A stretch of DNA of 64,000 bases from Typha latifolia (GCA_019914945.1 CM034099.1:20362704-20426703); one strand, 5' to 3'. Counted from the stretch's first letter, positions 48,337 through 60,925 are shown. Notes: generated by a model from the sequence alone, not told the origin. Translations and numbers: made by a program.

Positions 48337-50108
48337 TATCTCGACTAAAATGTCGATCTGGGCTTCCACGACGTTTCTCCCGATATAAACCCTTATAATA
48401 TATTTAAGCTTTTGTTTCATTAGCTGATGGATTCGGATCTTACTTAGACAAGCCGAAGCTGACCCGTTCACCCGATATTAACCCTTTCTGGTTCGACGTT
48501 TCTCCCCTTCGCGCATCAATAACTAATTCGGTTCTCTGCTGTTTCGTTTCAGTGGCGGCGAATCCTTTAATTTCTACTTCACCGCCTATTGGCGATTCAG
48601 GTAATCTAATCTTGATCAAATCCTTGTCGTGTGAGAGGAATCGGCATTCTTCTATGTTATCGAGTCGACGGCCTCCACGAGAGATTGAGGCGATCGAAAT
48701 GCGTGACGATTTTATATTTGACTATATTCTGCTTTAACCGGTATTGTTTCAATTAGATAAGATTTCTTTGATTTAGATGAGAAGAAGGTATCTATTTCTT
48801 GAGAACACCAGTGAATATGATAATTTAGGAATCGATTATTTTGCTAAATATTAGGTTTTTGAGAGCATTTAGGTATGACGTTGAAATTGGTATTGCATGA
48901 TTATTCTTTTAATGGAATGTACGAGCTGCGGTGGTTGATTCCAAGTTTGTTTTAGTATATATATATATATATTGTGTAACTATTGCGAGATTTAACCCTT
49001 GTTGCCGACAATTAAATCGTTGCTATCAATTTTGGAAAAATTAGTAGAAGATATAACCAGAAAGAAGTTAACCAGCATCCCTCAGCTTGTAGCCTCTGCA
49101 TAATTATACGACCATAGGTTAGTTCATTTTGCTTCTACTGGGAGTATGCTTGAATTGCTGAGAAAAATTATGCATTTTATGTATGTGCTAGTCCTTCAAA
49201 TTCCGCTGGAGAAAAGGCTTTATCAATTAGTGAGGAAGAAGTACATACCCAAACTTTATTGTAGGTTTGACTGTTCGTAATGTGCTACTTCCATTTTACT
49301 AAAATCTTAGGATCAACTTACATATGCATTTCAGAATTCAGAGTGTGCTCCTTAATGATTTTGGCATTACATTCTAGACATCTGCATAGCCAATCTTTCA
49401 TGTTAAATAATGCCTGTTGTTAATGTTTAGCTATACTGCAGCAGTGTTGCTACTTCCAGTTGACTGTTCTAATTATCGTTCCTGGACTTTATTTTCTTAT
49501 CACTTCTTTTTGGCACCTTCCCAGCAAAATCTGTATCCACTCTATCGTATTGTGGTCTCAATTTTAATCTAAAAAATTACAGTACTAAACTGGAACTTTT
49601 GTTTAGTAGTTTCTATGTCTGCCATACTGCATGTGACGGAGAAATAGTTTCTGTGTATTTAAACATTCAGTTATCTATTTTCGTTTTAGATTCAGACTCG
49701 AGAATGTGAAAAAGTTAGTCTTTATATAACATAGTCACATAGCATTTACGAATTGGTCAAGTTGTTGCTATGAAGCTTAGAGATAATGTTAGATAATTGG
49801 TTGGAGGGGATGGATTTACATGTGGGCGTGGGAGTAGTTTTAATTTTCTTTGATAGACACTTGACTTTCTAATGGTGAACATGGTAGTACTGTCAATGTA
49901 TACATACACACACAGAAAACAAGATAATAAAATAGAAGGCTCATAGTCTCTCTCATGTTCCTCCTAATGGAAAAGGAAGAAAAGAAAAAGAAGAGCCTTC
50001 TGTTTGTCATTGTCATCTAGTATCTTTTTTCACTATCAAATTTCCTAAGAAATTATTTTAGTGAATAATCATTGGATTTGGATTGTTTTAATGAAATGAT
50101 AACAGGGC

Positions 50109-51640
50109 TTAGACACATCTGCATGAAAGTGATTCTTGCAATGGCTGGCTTCTGGATTTGGATGCAACACTCATCTTGTGTGCCTTCACTTCATTGAGAA
50201 CTTTGGCAGCCCATTTAGCGAAGTAGGCCTTATCATGCCCGATCTGACCATTCTTGTAGTAGTTGAAGCACTCGTGCCCATCGTTCTTGTTTGGGCATGG
50301 GTCGCCCTCTGGATCCCACCATGTGCCCTGGTGCCGCATCCCTGTTGTGTCGGCAAGCCACCGGAAGACGTACTGCCCTGAGCCGGCCAACTCTTTCCAT
50401 CCTTTTGGAAAGAACTCCATGATACTGCTATTCTTGTCCATAAAGATTAAATTTGTCATCTGAGCTCCATGGGAGGAGACTAAGATATCAGTCTCACTCA
50501 ATAGCTTCACCTGCATCATTGATGGAAGCTGCTGAATTCCAATATGGGGTTACGTGATCAAGTATCAATTCCTGGCGAGTTAACAGAAAAGGCACCAACC
50601 TGGTCGCAGAATGTCAAGTTGTCGGACCTTTGGACCTTGAATCTGCATGCATCCACCTTTCTGCACTCCTCCTCAAAGATCCGGATCACCGCGGTCTCGT
50701 TCTTGAATGATCTTGCACCAGTCCTAAGCAGCAAAGTCATCTGAACAGGCCCCTGCTCATCTCTGTCCACCTTGCTAACATTACAGTGAGATCTAACCTT
50801 GCACCTCATCATGTCATAGGTCTCCACCTTCCTTGCATTGGACATCCTCCCTTGGTTATGCCGGAACACCACCGCCTCCTCGTAGCATGCTGGCCTGATT
50901 TTGTTGCCTCCGTCAGGCTTCTTGATGCTGACCTTCCCGATTGCAGCCTCCGCCAATGATTGCACCCATGTGCTCATCTTGGTCCGTAGTTCACCCCAAT
51001 GGAATAATACCCATCTTGCTGGAACCACGCACTCCTTCCTCTGGTGCCATGCAATGAATGGGATTATGGCCGAGTGGCCATGCCATATGTTAGTGTAATC
51101 GTAGTAGGTGTCGGACACAAATGTTAGCCCAGGAAGGAGGATGGCATTATAAGGCAAGGCCTCGGGCCAAGCCAGTGCGAATGAGTTCTTGGTACCATCA
51201 GAGATGTCGGAAGCTGAGAGACACAGGATTCTCCCCTTAGATGCTTGAGAGGGGAAACGGAGGTACTCCGTTTCACCATCTTCAAAGGTATCATTCATGG
51301 AGCTGATGAACCATTGTCCCGACATGGGTTCATCAGCAAACTGCAGATCTTTGAGGGGAAGGAAAGTGACCGAGTCACGGAGCATGGAAAGTATCTTGAG
51401 CTCATTCTTTGTGTTAGTGTCATTGTGCCTATTAGTGTCATTCTGCCAGTGGTGGGATGGCAATAAATAGGAGGATAACCTGAGAACATGGAGTTGGATG
51501 AAGAAGAGGATAGCTATGAAGGTGGTGAGGAAGCAAACAGATTGCTTGAGGGAGTAGTATGTGGGGTAGAAGAATGACTTTTGTTTGGGAAATGATCTCG
51601 AGCTTGGATCCTGGGCTACGGTGGCAGTTGTGATGTTCAT
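50109..51640 (-). CDS. GT61 glycosyltransferase (copy 1)
   Basis: Two minus-strand exons (51640-50600 and 50510-50109; intron 89 bp, GT..AG, phase 0) give 480 residues. Topology is type II: cytosolic tail, membrane anchor about 34-55, then a luminal DUF563/GT61 domain. Visible marks are WPEALPYNAILLPGLTFVSD, ARWVLFHWGELR, LLLRTGARSFKNE, NLTFCDQ just before the intron, and the exon 2 motif SSHGAQMTNLIF (359-370), followed by FFPKGWKE and a Cys-rich tail. GT61 enzymes are Golgi transferases of pentoses or GlcNAc, such as xylan arabinosyl- and xylosyltransferases or EGF-type O-GlcNAc transferases. This subgroup is uncharacterised to my knowledge, so donor and acceptor are open. It is a tandem partner of the gene at 52583-54309. 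Confidence 0.92.
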
Positions 51641-51683
51641 GGTGGAAATTTAGGTGTTGGATGGTGATTAGATCGGTGGCCAT

Positions 51684-51690
51684 CTATATA
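51684..51690 (-). promoter_or_regulatory. Possible TATA box of GT61 copy 1
   Basis: On the minus strand TATATAG lies about 45 bases before the ATG at 51640, which would imply a very short leader. Confidence 0.4.
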
Positions 51691-52582
51691 TTCCCTTTGG
51701 AGCAGTTGTATAATTTATCTCAAATTTTCTCTGTTATCGTTTGCAGGGGACTAAATTGATGCAGAGAGGTCAGGATCAGATCTGAATGCCTGGCACTTCG
51801 GAGATATTTCCGGAAGTCAACTTTGGAGACAAAGAGGTCAGGCTTCGGATCTTGTAAGGTTTTAAATATGTCAACAATTCAACGTGGCATTCTCAAGTAT
51901 TATTTAATTGATTATAATAAAGTTTGCAAAGGCTACCGTATGAACTTACTTCTTACCGCCGTCCGTTGTTCCCTTATGGATTAACTAGTCATTAACTTCG
52001 CGTGAATTAAAAGATTAACAGCACTATTTCAGGAGAACCAGTGAGACAGTAAACGCAATCGTACTGTCTTGCTCTCTCTCCTCTCGAGTCGAAGAAGTGA
52101 GCTCGTCGGCATCATAAGAACCCCGTTGATTAGATCTTGGAGAGAATCTTTCTAGTCAAGTTTACTTTAAATCATCGTAAGGTTTTTCATCATTCCTCTG
52201 CCCTTCTATTTAATTTGCTACATTAATTGACAATCTAGCCATGCTACGCGGTGGATTTGCATTAAAGACGCAAATGTTTACTGCCACCCAGGTCAATTAT
52301 TTATCCTACTTTTCTTCTCCATCATGTGTATTGTAGCCTTGTTATCTGAGCTTTGGTTGTAATTTACTTTATGTCGTACTGCAGCTTTGGTTGTAATTTA
52401 AACTTAGTAATCTGCTTTTCTATCATTCCATTGATGTTTGGATCTAAAGGCAAAATTTGGGAGTCCAATTTGATCTGGTCCAAACGGCGAGGTGTAAATC
52501 ATTATAAATACAAATTATCTTATTTTTCCCAACTTTGATACACCTATACAAAAAAACATCCTCCACATCACTATTACAAGGC
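51691..52582. other. Spacer between the two GT61 genes; exon-like segment and direct repeats
   Basis: It holds the upstream region of GT61 copy 1 and the 3' flank of copy 2. A plus-strand segment 52241-52291 (ATG to CAG|GT, MLRGGFALKTQMFTATQ) resembles a short first exon. An exact 17-bp direct repeat GCTTTGGTTGTAATTTA occurs at 52350-52366 and 52384-52400. Confidence 0.35.
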
Positions 52583-54309
52583 TCAGCTACATTTACATGA
52601 AGCTGATCCTTGCGAACTTCTCCCGGATGCAACGCTCCTTTTATATCCCTTCACTTCTTGGAGAACTTTGGCAGCCCATCCGGCGAAGTGTACCTCGTCG
52701 TGGCCGATCTGGCGATCCTTGTAAAAGGCAAAGCAATGAAACTTATCCTTTTCATCTGGGCACGGCTCGCCGTCGGGATCCCACCACGAGCCTTGGTGCT
52801 GCATCCCGGACCAGTCCGCGAGCCATCGGTAGACGTATTGCCCTACGCCGGCCATCTCCTTCCATCCTTTTGGGTAGAACTCCATGACGCTGCTGTTCTT
52901 GTCCATGAAGAATAGGTTCGTCAGCTGAGCCCCATGGGGTGTGACCAAGATATCAGTCTCACTTAGTAGCTTCACCTGCATCAGCGAGGGAATAAGACAG
53001 GATAAATAATAATAAAATGAGAAATTTATAATTTGCATTCTAGGATTGTTCTTATTGTAATTAACATTTGCCAACCAGTGATTATCATTTACGCTAATCC
53101 TTTTTTGACCGTTATTATTTTTGGGGTATTATGTTTATCGTCGAATTAACGCATCTCTATAGTAAGTTTATGTTAGGCAGATTACCGGTAAGATAATATA
53201 AAAATATGCAAGAGCTGATATGGTAGGTTGTTAACGGTAATAAGAGAAATATACTGGACGTAATTTACGAAATTCCCTAAAACACATAGAGAAACCCATT
53301 AGAAACCACTAACCTGCTCACAGAATGTTAAGTTGTCGGGCCTCTCCACCTTAATTCTGCAAGACACCACTTTCCTGCACTCCTCCTCAAAGATCTTGAT
53401 CACCGCCGTCTCGTTCCTGAACGATCTCGCGCCGGTCCGAAGAAACAAAGTCATCCGAATGGCCGCCGCATCGTCTCCGGCCACCTTGCCAGCATTGCAG
53501 TAAGCTCTCGCCTTGCATCTTATCGCGTCATGCATCTCTACCTTCTTCGCCTTCGGCATCGCCCCATGGTTATGCCGAAACACCACCGCCTCCTCGAAGC
53601 ACGTCGGTCCGCCGTCGTCGAACTTTTGTAGTATTGGGACTTTCCCGATCGCCGCCTCTGTTATCGTACGCACCCACGTGCCCATTTGAGTCCTTAGCTC
53701 TCCCCAGTGGAACAATACCCACCTAGCCGGAACCACGCAGTCTTTCTTCTGGTGCCATGAAACGAACGGAATTATAGCAGAGAGGCCATGCCATATATTA
53801 TTGTAGTCGTAGTAGGTGTCTGAGACGAAGGTTAGCCCAGAGAGGAGGATGGAGTTGTAAGGCAAGGCCTCGGGCCAGGCTAATGCGTAAGAATTCTTGG
53901 TGCCGTCCGAGACGTCGGAAGCCGAGAGGCAGAGGAGCCTCCCTTTAGATGCTTGCGAAGGGAAATGGAGGTACTCGGCGTCGCCGTCTTCGAACGTGTC
54001 GTTCATGGAGCTCATGAACCAGGTGTGGCCCGACATGGGCTCCTTCGCGAAGCGCAAGTCTTTGAGGGGGATAAACGTGACGGAGTCGCGAAGCATAGAC
54101 CGCGTCCGGTTGAGCTCGATGGTTGTTTCGCCGTAGCGGAATGGCCATAGGTAGGAGGGAGACTTGAGAGCTTGGAGTTGGAAGAAGAGGAGGAGGGTGA
54201 TGAAGGTGGTGAGGAAGCAAAGGGAGTGCTTGAGGGATGAGTAGTAGTAGAAGGGTTTTTGGGTGGTGGATGATTTGGAGCTCTGCTCTCGGGCTAGAGT
54301 GGTGTTCAT
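52583..54309 (-). CDS. GT61 glycosyltransferase (copy 2)
   Basis: Two minus-strand exons (54309-53314 and 52975-52583) are joined across a 338-bp phase-0 intron at exactly the same codon position as in copy 1, giving 462 residues. The membrane anchor is at about 28-47. The luminal GT61/DUF563 domain shows WPEALPYNSILLSGLTFVSD, ARWVLFHWGELR, LFLRTGARSFRNE, NLTFCEQ at the splice site, then VTPHGAQLTNLFF (343-355) and a Cys-containing C-terminus (ASCKCS). It is clearly a tandem duplicate of the 50109-51640 gene. Compared with copy 1 it is more GC-rich and has a shorter stem region after the anchor. A Golgi sugar transferase role is inferred from family; the substrate is unknown. Confidence 0.92.
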
Positions 54310-56125
54310 GCTGTAAATTAACGAGTTAGGTGTTTGATGGTGGAGAAGACTGGAGATCGAGATTGGTAGCTACTTATTGGTAACTGCACGTATCTTTTCC
54401 TTTGCAAATTGTAGCTTGGTAGGGTGCACGAACTTTAAGGAATGAGTGGAGTACGGGGTGGAAAGATCAAAAGTGTGCTTGAAGTTCCAACTTTTTAAAA
54501 GTCAAGATCGAGGGATACACGCAGATGAAGCTATGGTAACTAAACTTTAGCCTAACTAAGCTATGTCAGCTAAATAACAATGTTTCAAAGATCTCTCTAT
54601 ATTGACCGATTTATGCTGGAGCTCCACCAACAGAGTTCTCATTGGCCAGAAAAAAAAAGATAAATTGAAAAAGGTTTGGCGAAGGCTCCATTTACAACTC
54701 GTGCCACCTTGGTTGACAATCTTATCCTTCCAAGTGTTTTCTTCCACATGCGCGTCGTTCAATCGTGGCCTCGTCGCCAAAAGGTTGGTTGCCTAACTTT
54801 AGGTCGCATAGCTCCAATTGCTGTTTCCAGTTGACCTCAGATGGAATCTAACAATAGTCGACGCATGATTGCTGGAAAACACTCGGTAAAAGCTGCTGAA
54901 AAATGCCAAATATGCGGAAAATTGATACTAAATTATATTACATAACACAGCCGGATAGTGTGATATCACGGAGAAAGATTAAGATGTCATCTAAATCTAA
55001 TCGGGTCATCTCACGAAAAATATTGAGTTTGCTGGATTGAACATATTTATCATAGTATTAGTTGTTTATTATTTTTAATAAATTTATAGCATTGGGTTCA
55101 TGTAATCAAACGCTTGATCAACAATGATTGAACAATGAGACATAAGAGCAATCTTTGTCGAGGTGTTTGAATGCCCAGTTAATAGCATTAGAATGACATA
55201 AATTAAGAGCAATAGAACTTCGAAACATTCAAACACTTGGCCAACATCGTTCAAATGTCTCAATGCGACAGTAGTTAAGGCATTCAAGCGTTCGTCCAAC
55301 GGCGTTCGAACGCCTTAACCTGGGAGCAACCATCATCTAATGTTTCGTGTTAAATTTAATCTGAAAGTTTTAAAATTTCAACTAGCATCTAAATATATGA
55401 AAAATAGCAACTTTAAGATTAGTGAAAAATATTAATATTTTCTACCTTCGTCCACGCGTCTAGCCTTCTTCTCATCTCTCTCCTAATCTAATAGGACTAG
55501 TCATCTTTTCCCCTTCTCTCGAACCCTAGTTGTCAGCTAGCTTATCCCTTCTCATTCATCGGTCCTTCTTATTTTTTAAGAAATAATGGTATACTAGTTT
55601 CTTCTCTTTCTTCCTTTCCAAATCACATATCTTTTTTAATTAATCATAATTTTCATCATCTCTTTTGCTTTCATTCACTCGATCTCATGATCTTCATTAA
55701 TTTCATTAGCAAATCGTCCACCACCATCATTTTAAATAAACCACTTTAACTCGATACATAACATATTAATGTAGCTTAAATAAAGTTTCCTTCAAACTTA
55801 GAGTTGTTAGGCATGGATTAGATCTAAGTTTATTGATACCTGATTCGAACTTTACGGTATAGGTAAGTAATATACATATGTGCACGTATAGAGCTGTATG
55901 TCCTCTTGAGTCCATTTGAGGCCTAGCTTGATTGAGCCAACGTCTACCCAATACGAGTTAGTATTCGCATTGGAATTTGGATTGGATCAAGAATGAATAG
56001 ATCTAGTCGGTTCTGGGTCAAGTTAGGTCAAGATAGGATGAGACGGATCCGAACTTCCATTTCAGAGTGAATCCCGATCGATTAAAAGATCAACCGCACA
56101 CACCGCGCCTGGAAGCAACTCCGCG
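54310..56125. other. Intergenic between GT61 copy 2 and SAICAR synthetase; diverged repeats
   Basis: No gene is seen. Three diverged, spaced copies of a 35-bp unit lie at 55103-55137, 55226-55260 and 55281-55315. The stretch 55800-56040 has GGGTCAAGTTAGGT-like strings reminiscent of retrotransposon LTR or UTR sequence. Confidence 0.4.
55103..55315. repeat. Three spaced diverged direct repeats of about 35 bp
   Basis: The best pair is 55226-55260 and 55281-55315, both of the form CATTCAAxCxyT...CCAACx..GTTCxAAyG; 55103-55137 is a third, weaker copy. A partial inverted copy (GGTGTTTGAATGCC) lies near 55160. Confidence 0.6.
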
Positions 56126-59100
56126 ATGGCTCTCTCCGCCCCTCCCTCCACTACTCCAAACCCTCTCAAAACCCTCGCCAAAACCCCCTTCCTCCCATCT
56201 CTCTCTCGCCCCCTTCACCTCTCCCCCGTCGCGAGAAACCCTCGCCCCCTGTGCAACTTAGCTCGCGCCTCCCTCCTCGCCGCCGACGCGGGCCACCGCG
56301 ATGAGGTCCTACGCGCCGCTCGCGGCGGGCTCGGGAATTGCCTCGCCGAGACCCACCTCGATCGCACTGTTCCAGGCCTCGGATCCAAGTCAAGTGGCAA
56401 GGTGAGTTGCGGTTGCCCTTGATTTCTCCATTGTCATGCCGTATTGCTTCGATGCTCCTTTGAAGCCAAGTTGGCATTTTTCTTAAGGTGAGAGATGTTT
56501 ACGACAGCGGAGAGTATCTTGTTCTCGTCACCACCGATCGGCAGAGTGCTTTCGATCGGGTTCTCGCCTCAATACCTTTTAAAGGCCAGGTATTTTTATT
56601 TTAAAAGGTCTCTCACACATACATATGGTAATTTAATTGTATAATCTTAGAAAGTCTATTATCTTACTGTTACTTGCTCCGGATCGTATGTTTTTTGAAA
56701 TATCTTAGGTTCTTAACGAGACGAGTCTGTGGTGGTTCAATAATACTCGCCATATTACTCCGAATGCGGTTGTTTCGTCTCCTGATAAAAATGTAACAAT
56801 TGCAAAGAAGTGCTCAGTCTTCCCGGTTGAATTTGTTGGTGAGCCATCTTGTTTGTTCTTCTTTCCATTGACTTATTTAAGGACATATATATAGTTGTCA
56901 AATATGAGACTCTCTTATAAATTAAGAAAGAATCAAGTAAGAAGGTGGTGTTGTGGGATTGGGTGAGATGGAGAGCAGCGTTTGTTTCGTGCCATCACTT
57001 TGCTCCTTAATGACAAGACAGTGTATATTTCGTGTAAATCCTCAATACAAGGTCCATGTGAGCTATTTCTCGTTTGCATAGAAAGATATACTTTTATTGA
57101 CTGAATAATGTAGAGCTTTTCAAGTTTAAGAATCTGTAGCATCAGTTCTCTTGCTCCTCAAAGACTTTTTTTTAACTCAACTTCATTTTTTTATCTATTT
57201 AATTCCACAACATTTGACATGACGGAGTCTAATGAATATTTGCAGTAAGAGGTTTTGTCACTGGTAGCACTGATACATCTTTGTGGACGGTTTATAACAA
57301 GGGTGTGAGGTCTTACTGTGGCAATGTCCTTCTTGAGGGTATGTATGTTAGTTGCTGATGCAGTGTTTTTGACATTGCTATAACTTTCATTACCCACTGT
57401 TCACTTTATGTATTCCAGGTATGGTAAAAAATCAAAAGCTTGCTGCAAATATTATTACACCTACAACTAAAGCTGTTGATCATGATGTTCCTGTGACTCC
57501 TGATGAGGTTTGTTTTAGCTGATCCCTCTGAGTTCAAATATATAACCTATCAAAAGTTGACAAACAAATATATCAAGATCTGTGAAGTTTCTTGTAATTA
57601 ATTAAGAGCACGCAGTGGCTCATTGAACTGTGGGAGTAAATTCCACACCCTTGTCTCACAGGCAGAAGATGGTGTTATTCATATTCTTATCACTGCGGGC
57701 ACCTCATCTTTTATAATTTTTAGTAATACTCCTACATCTTTGAATACTGTGTAAAATTTCTTACAGGGTTTTTCGTAAATCACCATCTTCATTTATCTTG
57801 GTTGCAAAATCCCTCCTCATTTTGGATATCTACAGCAACTATTCTTCAGTTATATTTGCAATAAAGCTAAGTTGAATATTCTGATAATCTCCAATAATGC
57901 AAATGTGGCAGATGCTATTGGCTGCTTCACAATGATTTGACAACAACATGTAGTTAATTTTACAGTTCATAGTGGATATGTGTTGTTAAATTGAAGTCAC
58001 AGAACGAATAAATGAAAGGGTGCAAATAAGTTATTCTTTTTTATGGTAATCTTAATATGTAATATGTATTATGAAGCTACATCAAGTATACAATGCTGTA
58101 TATCGTCAGAGATGTAATATGTAGATGCCTAATAACAGGACCTTTTTTGGAAGCATGTTTCTATGACTGTTAGGCGTTTTTTCTTTTTCTTTTTGGATTT
58201 CATTTCTTGCTAGTACCCATAATTATTGTTCTTATAGAATAATTCTCCTATCCAGATAATCAAATCTGGGCTAATGTCCAGACATGATTATGATGAAGTA
58301 AGCAGCAAAGCCTTGAGCTTGTTTGCATATGGACAGGTCAGTTATTGTCATGTTTATTAATCAATTCTTATTATGCTTGTCTTAATGGCCTTCTTTTGCA
58401 TTTCAATTTTTTTAAAGTAAAATGCCTTCATGCATTATGACTAACTGCTGGACTTTGACTTCTGTTTTTCTTTTATCCTCATCCACATACCAGTCAAGAG
58501 GGACATTCATGGCCATATGGCTCAGCATATTTTTACATTGCCTCTGGATGTTGTTGCCTTCCGAAGTTCCGATTATTAGATATTCCATATCCTTCTACAT
58601 AGGTTACTGCTGCATTAACTTTCTCTTTCTTAGTTAATCATGTTGTAAACTTATAATTGAGATTTTAAGCTTTCAATAGTTTATCCTGAACACAAGTTAG
58701 CACCATAATTAAGTGCCTACTTCAGGGACATTTGAATGTGTTTAAAATTGATAGCTTTAGAAGATCAAAGACTGAACAATGTGGAACCACTGTAGTACAA
58801 TGTACTTTAATATCAAACTTTGACTGCTATGCTTTTATCTATTTGGAACATTGTATGTCCCGATAGTAGTGTTGATCGTAATTGATTCTGATGATAGCTT
58901 AAAGTAGGCACGAAATCACCAATTTGTTAGTTGCTGTTAAATGTCTCCATGTTAAATGTGTACTGTTGATATTAAAAGTTTTAGTTATCAGCTCAAATGA
59001 TGACTTTGTTACTTGCAGCAAGTGGCATTGGAGAATGGTCTTTTACTTGTTGATACGAAGTATGAATTTGGGAAAGGAGCTGATGGAACTATTATGTTGA

Positions 59101-60038
59101 TTGATGAGGTTGGATGTCCTTATCATTGATATTTTGGTCATCTTTTCTTTGTCTCCATCATTTTCCATAGAAATATCATTGCAGATTATTTTGTTTTCTT
59201 CTGATCATTCAGGTGCATACCCCTGATTCCAGCAGGTATTGGATTGCTAATTCTTATGAGAAGAGGTTTAATGCTGGCCTTGAACCTGAAAATGTAGATA
59301 AGGTAAAATCTGATATAAATTGCAAAATACAGTTGTAGTGCATATTGCAGCATTTCTCCCATGCCGTTCTGCTCCATAAAGATATGCTTCTCAATTTAGG
59401 ATCTTGTTTTGTCGATAGCAATTTGCTGACAGGATTATTGGATTGTTCCCAGGAGTTTCTAAGATTGTGGTTCAAGGAGAACTGCAATCCATATGATGAT
59501 GAGGTATATCATCTTTTATTCCTCCTTTTTGCATCCGCTTATTGCTTGAAGATGCATTTGAGTTCGCCTCATTAATGGAAAATTTCACGTGAACAATAAA
59601 GGACCCATGTGGCCAACCACAATTAGTTTGAAGTTCATTTTTTTGCAGTTGACTTGTTAGATTTATCTAATAGATTTGAAATCCCAGGTTCTCCCAGAAG
59701 CTCCTCAAGAACTTGTGTGTGAACTTGCCTGGCGGTATGTACTAATGGAATTATGTTGCCCTCCATTTACAAAGTTGTGATTTATATACTCATACCACAG
59801 TTGTCTTTTCATGTTTGACGTAGCTGATATAACATGCACTACAGGTATATCTTCCTTTTTGAAACTATCACAAAAACAAAGATTGAGCTGTCAGGGAAGG
59901 AGGTATATTAGAACATCTTAAAGTCCCATCTGTTTGGTCACTATATCTCAAATTTGATTTACTATTATTACGTTTTGACAGGAGCCAATACATGAAAGGA
60001 TATCCAGGAATGTCTCGCAAGCCCTATCATGTCTATGA
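56126..60038 (+). CDS. PUR7: SAICAR synthetase, chloroplastic (PUR7)
   Basis: Twelve exons (56126-56401, 56488-56589, 56709-56838, 57246-57338, 57419-57507, 58256-58336, 59019-59108, 59213-59302, 59453-59503, 59688-59734, 59845-59902, 59982-60038) join in frame to 387 residues. The enzyme ligates aspartate to CAIR with ATP, forming SAICAR in de novo purine synthesis. The first ~60 residues are Ser/Pro/Ala/Arg-rich with few acids, a plastid transit peptide. The domain starts [20 protein letters not shown], then [19 protein letters not shown], with the family signature [10 protein letters not shown] at 266-275 and HTPDSSRYW after it. All splice sites are GT..AG. Nothing is missing; the C-terminus ends QALSCL. 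Exon 1 is GC-rich, later exons AT-rich. Very secure. Confidence 0.96.
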
Positions 60039-60925
60039 CTGCTGAAAACTCTCAAGGAGAGAAGTTTTAGAAGTGAAACCTTTTCAGCTTTCAATATTCT
60101 GTGATGCTCCTCTTCCTTTTTCAAAACACAACTTATTTCTTGAATTGGTTGCATTTCTGGGGAACAATTGTTCAACTCCCTGAATGCAGAGTGGTATTGT
60201 TACCCTTCTTTTCTTTCTCATGTCATTCGCCTAGTGCACATCATATCGATGGTGCTTGCTACGGTATAATGCTGGGGATCCCCTGTCCATGTTTCACATA
60301 CAGATCAACTGTATCGATGAGATTTTTTTTTTCTTTTTCTTTAGATAAAATGGACAGCAGGTTTCTGTCCATGATTCTCATATAGACCAATTGTAACTTA
60401 TCTAGTCGGTTGACGAGATATTTTACTTTACACGAAAGGGATAACGCGAATCAATTGTGAGTTACGTAGTTTATTGCTGAAATTATTTTGTATTTTTTAG
60501 ATAATATTAGACTTCTGCGAAAAAGATCGCCCTTTCGTCACTGAAATACAAATAATTTCCTCTTTTTCTTTGTTAAGGGCTATTTAAAGGAGTATTTATA
60601 ATGATCTAGTGAAACAAGAGAAGAGAAAGGAAGAGTATAGGGAAGTTTCGGTCGTTTTGTTTGTGGAATAAGAGACTTCTGCGTAATGAATGACGTCAGC
60701 GAGCCGATAGGCATGCACGAGTACCCTCACCAGACAGCGAACCTCTCAATATCTGCCCCAAACTTGCATCGGGAAATTTTCCAAGCTTTAGTCGAACTTC
60801 GTTACTATAATCTAATTTACCTAATAGCTATGAAACATTGATCCGCAACTCCTCTTATTCTAATAAATAGTTGCCGAGTGGGAGTTAACCCCACATCAAA
60901 TAAGAGAGAAGAGAGAGGTGCAACA
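60039..60925. other. 3' UTR of PUR7 and promoter of the GST gene
   Basis: It contains no extra gene. An ocs/as-1-type element is at 60679-60698; an A/T-rich ACTATAATC near 60803-60811 is a weak TATA candidate about 120 bases before the ATG. Confidence 0.45.
60679..60698 (-). promoter_or_regulatory. ocs/as-1-type element upstream of the tau GST gene
   Basis: Read on the minus strand the 20 bases are TGACGTCATTCATTACGCAG. Against the ocs consensus TGACGYAAGSRMTKACGYMM I count 15 of 20 matches, including both TGACG/TTACG half sites at the correct spacing. TGA-class bZIP factors bind such elements and drive tau GST genes after auxin, salicylate or xenobiotic stress. It lies about 230 bases before the start codon. 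Confidence 0.65.

Larger units (their letters stand above)
43939..50108. other. Intergenic, 6.2 kb; repeats and an orphan exon-like segment
   Basis: The sequence is mostly AT-rich with no recognised coding region. Contents are a CT/TA microsatellite (46406-46461), a pair of 20-bp imperfect repeats (46311-46363), a CTC repeat (about 47606-47637), a very long CA repeat (48248-48334) and an exon-like 49-base segment (48551-48599) between splice-like AG and GT. The last part is the 3' flank of the GT61 gene. Confidence 0.4.

Noticed and set aside
48034..48471. 145-codon minus-strand frame with a Cys-Val repeat
   Set aside because: It is created by the long CA microsatellite, with no conserved flanking sequence.
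60885..60900. ACCCCACATCAAAT resembling the plant snRNA upstream element
   Set aside because: It mismatches the upstream sequence element, has no correctly spaced TATA or snRNA after it, and sits in the GST leader.
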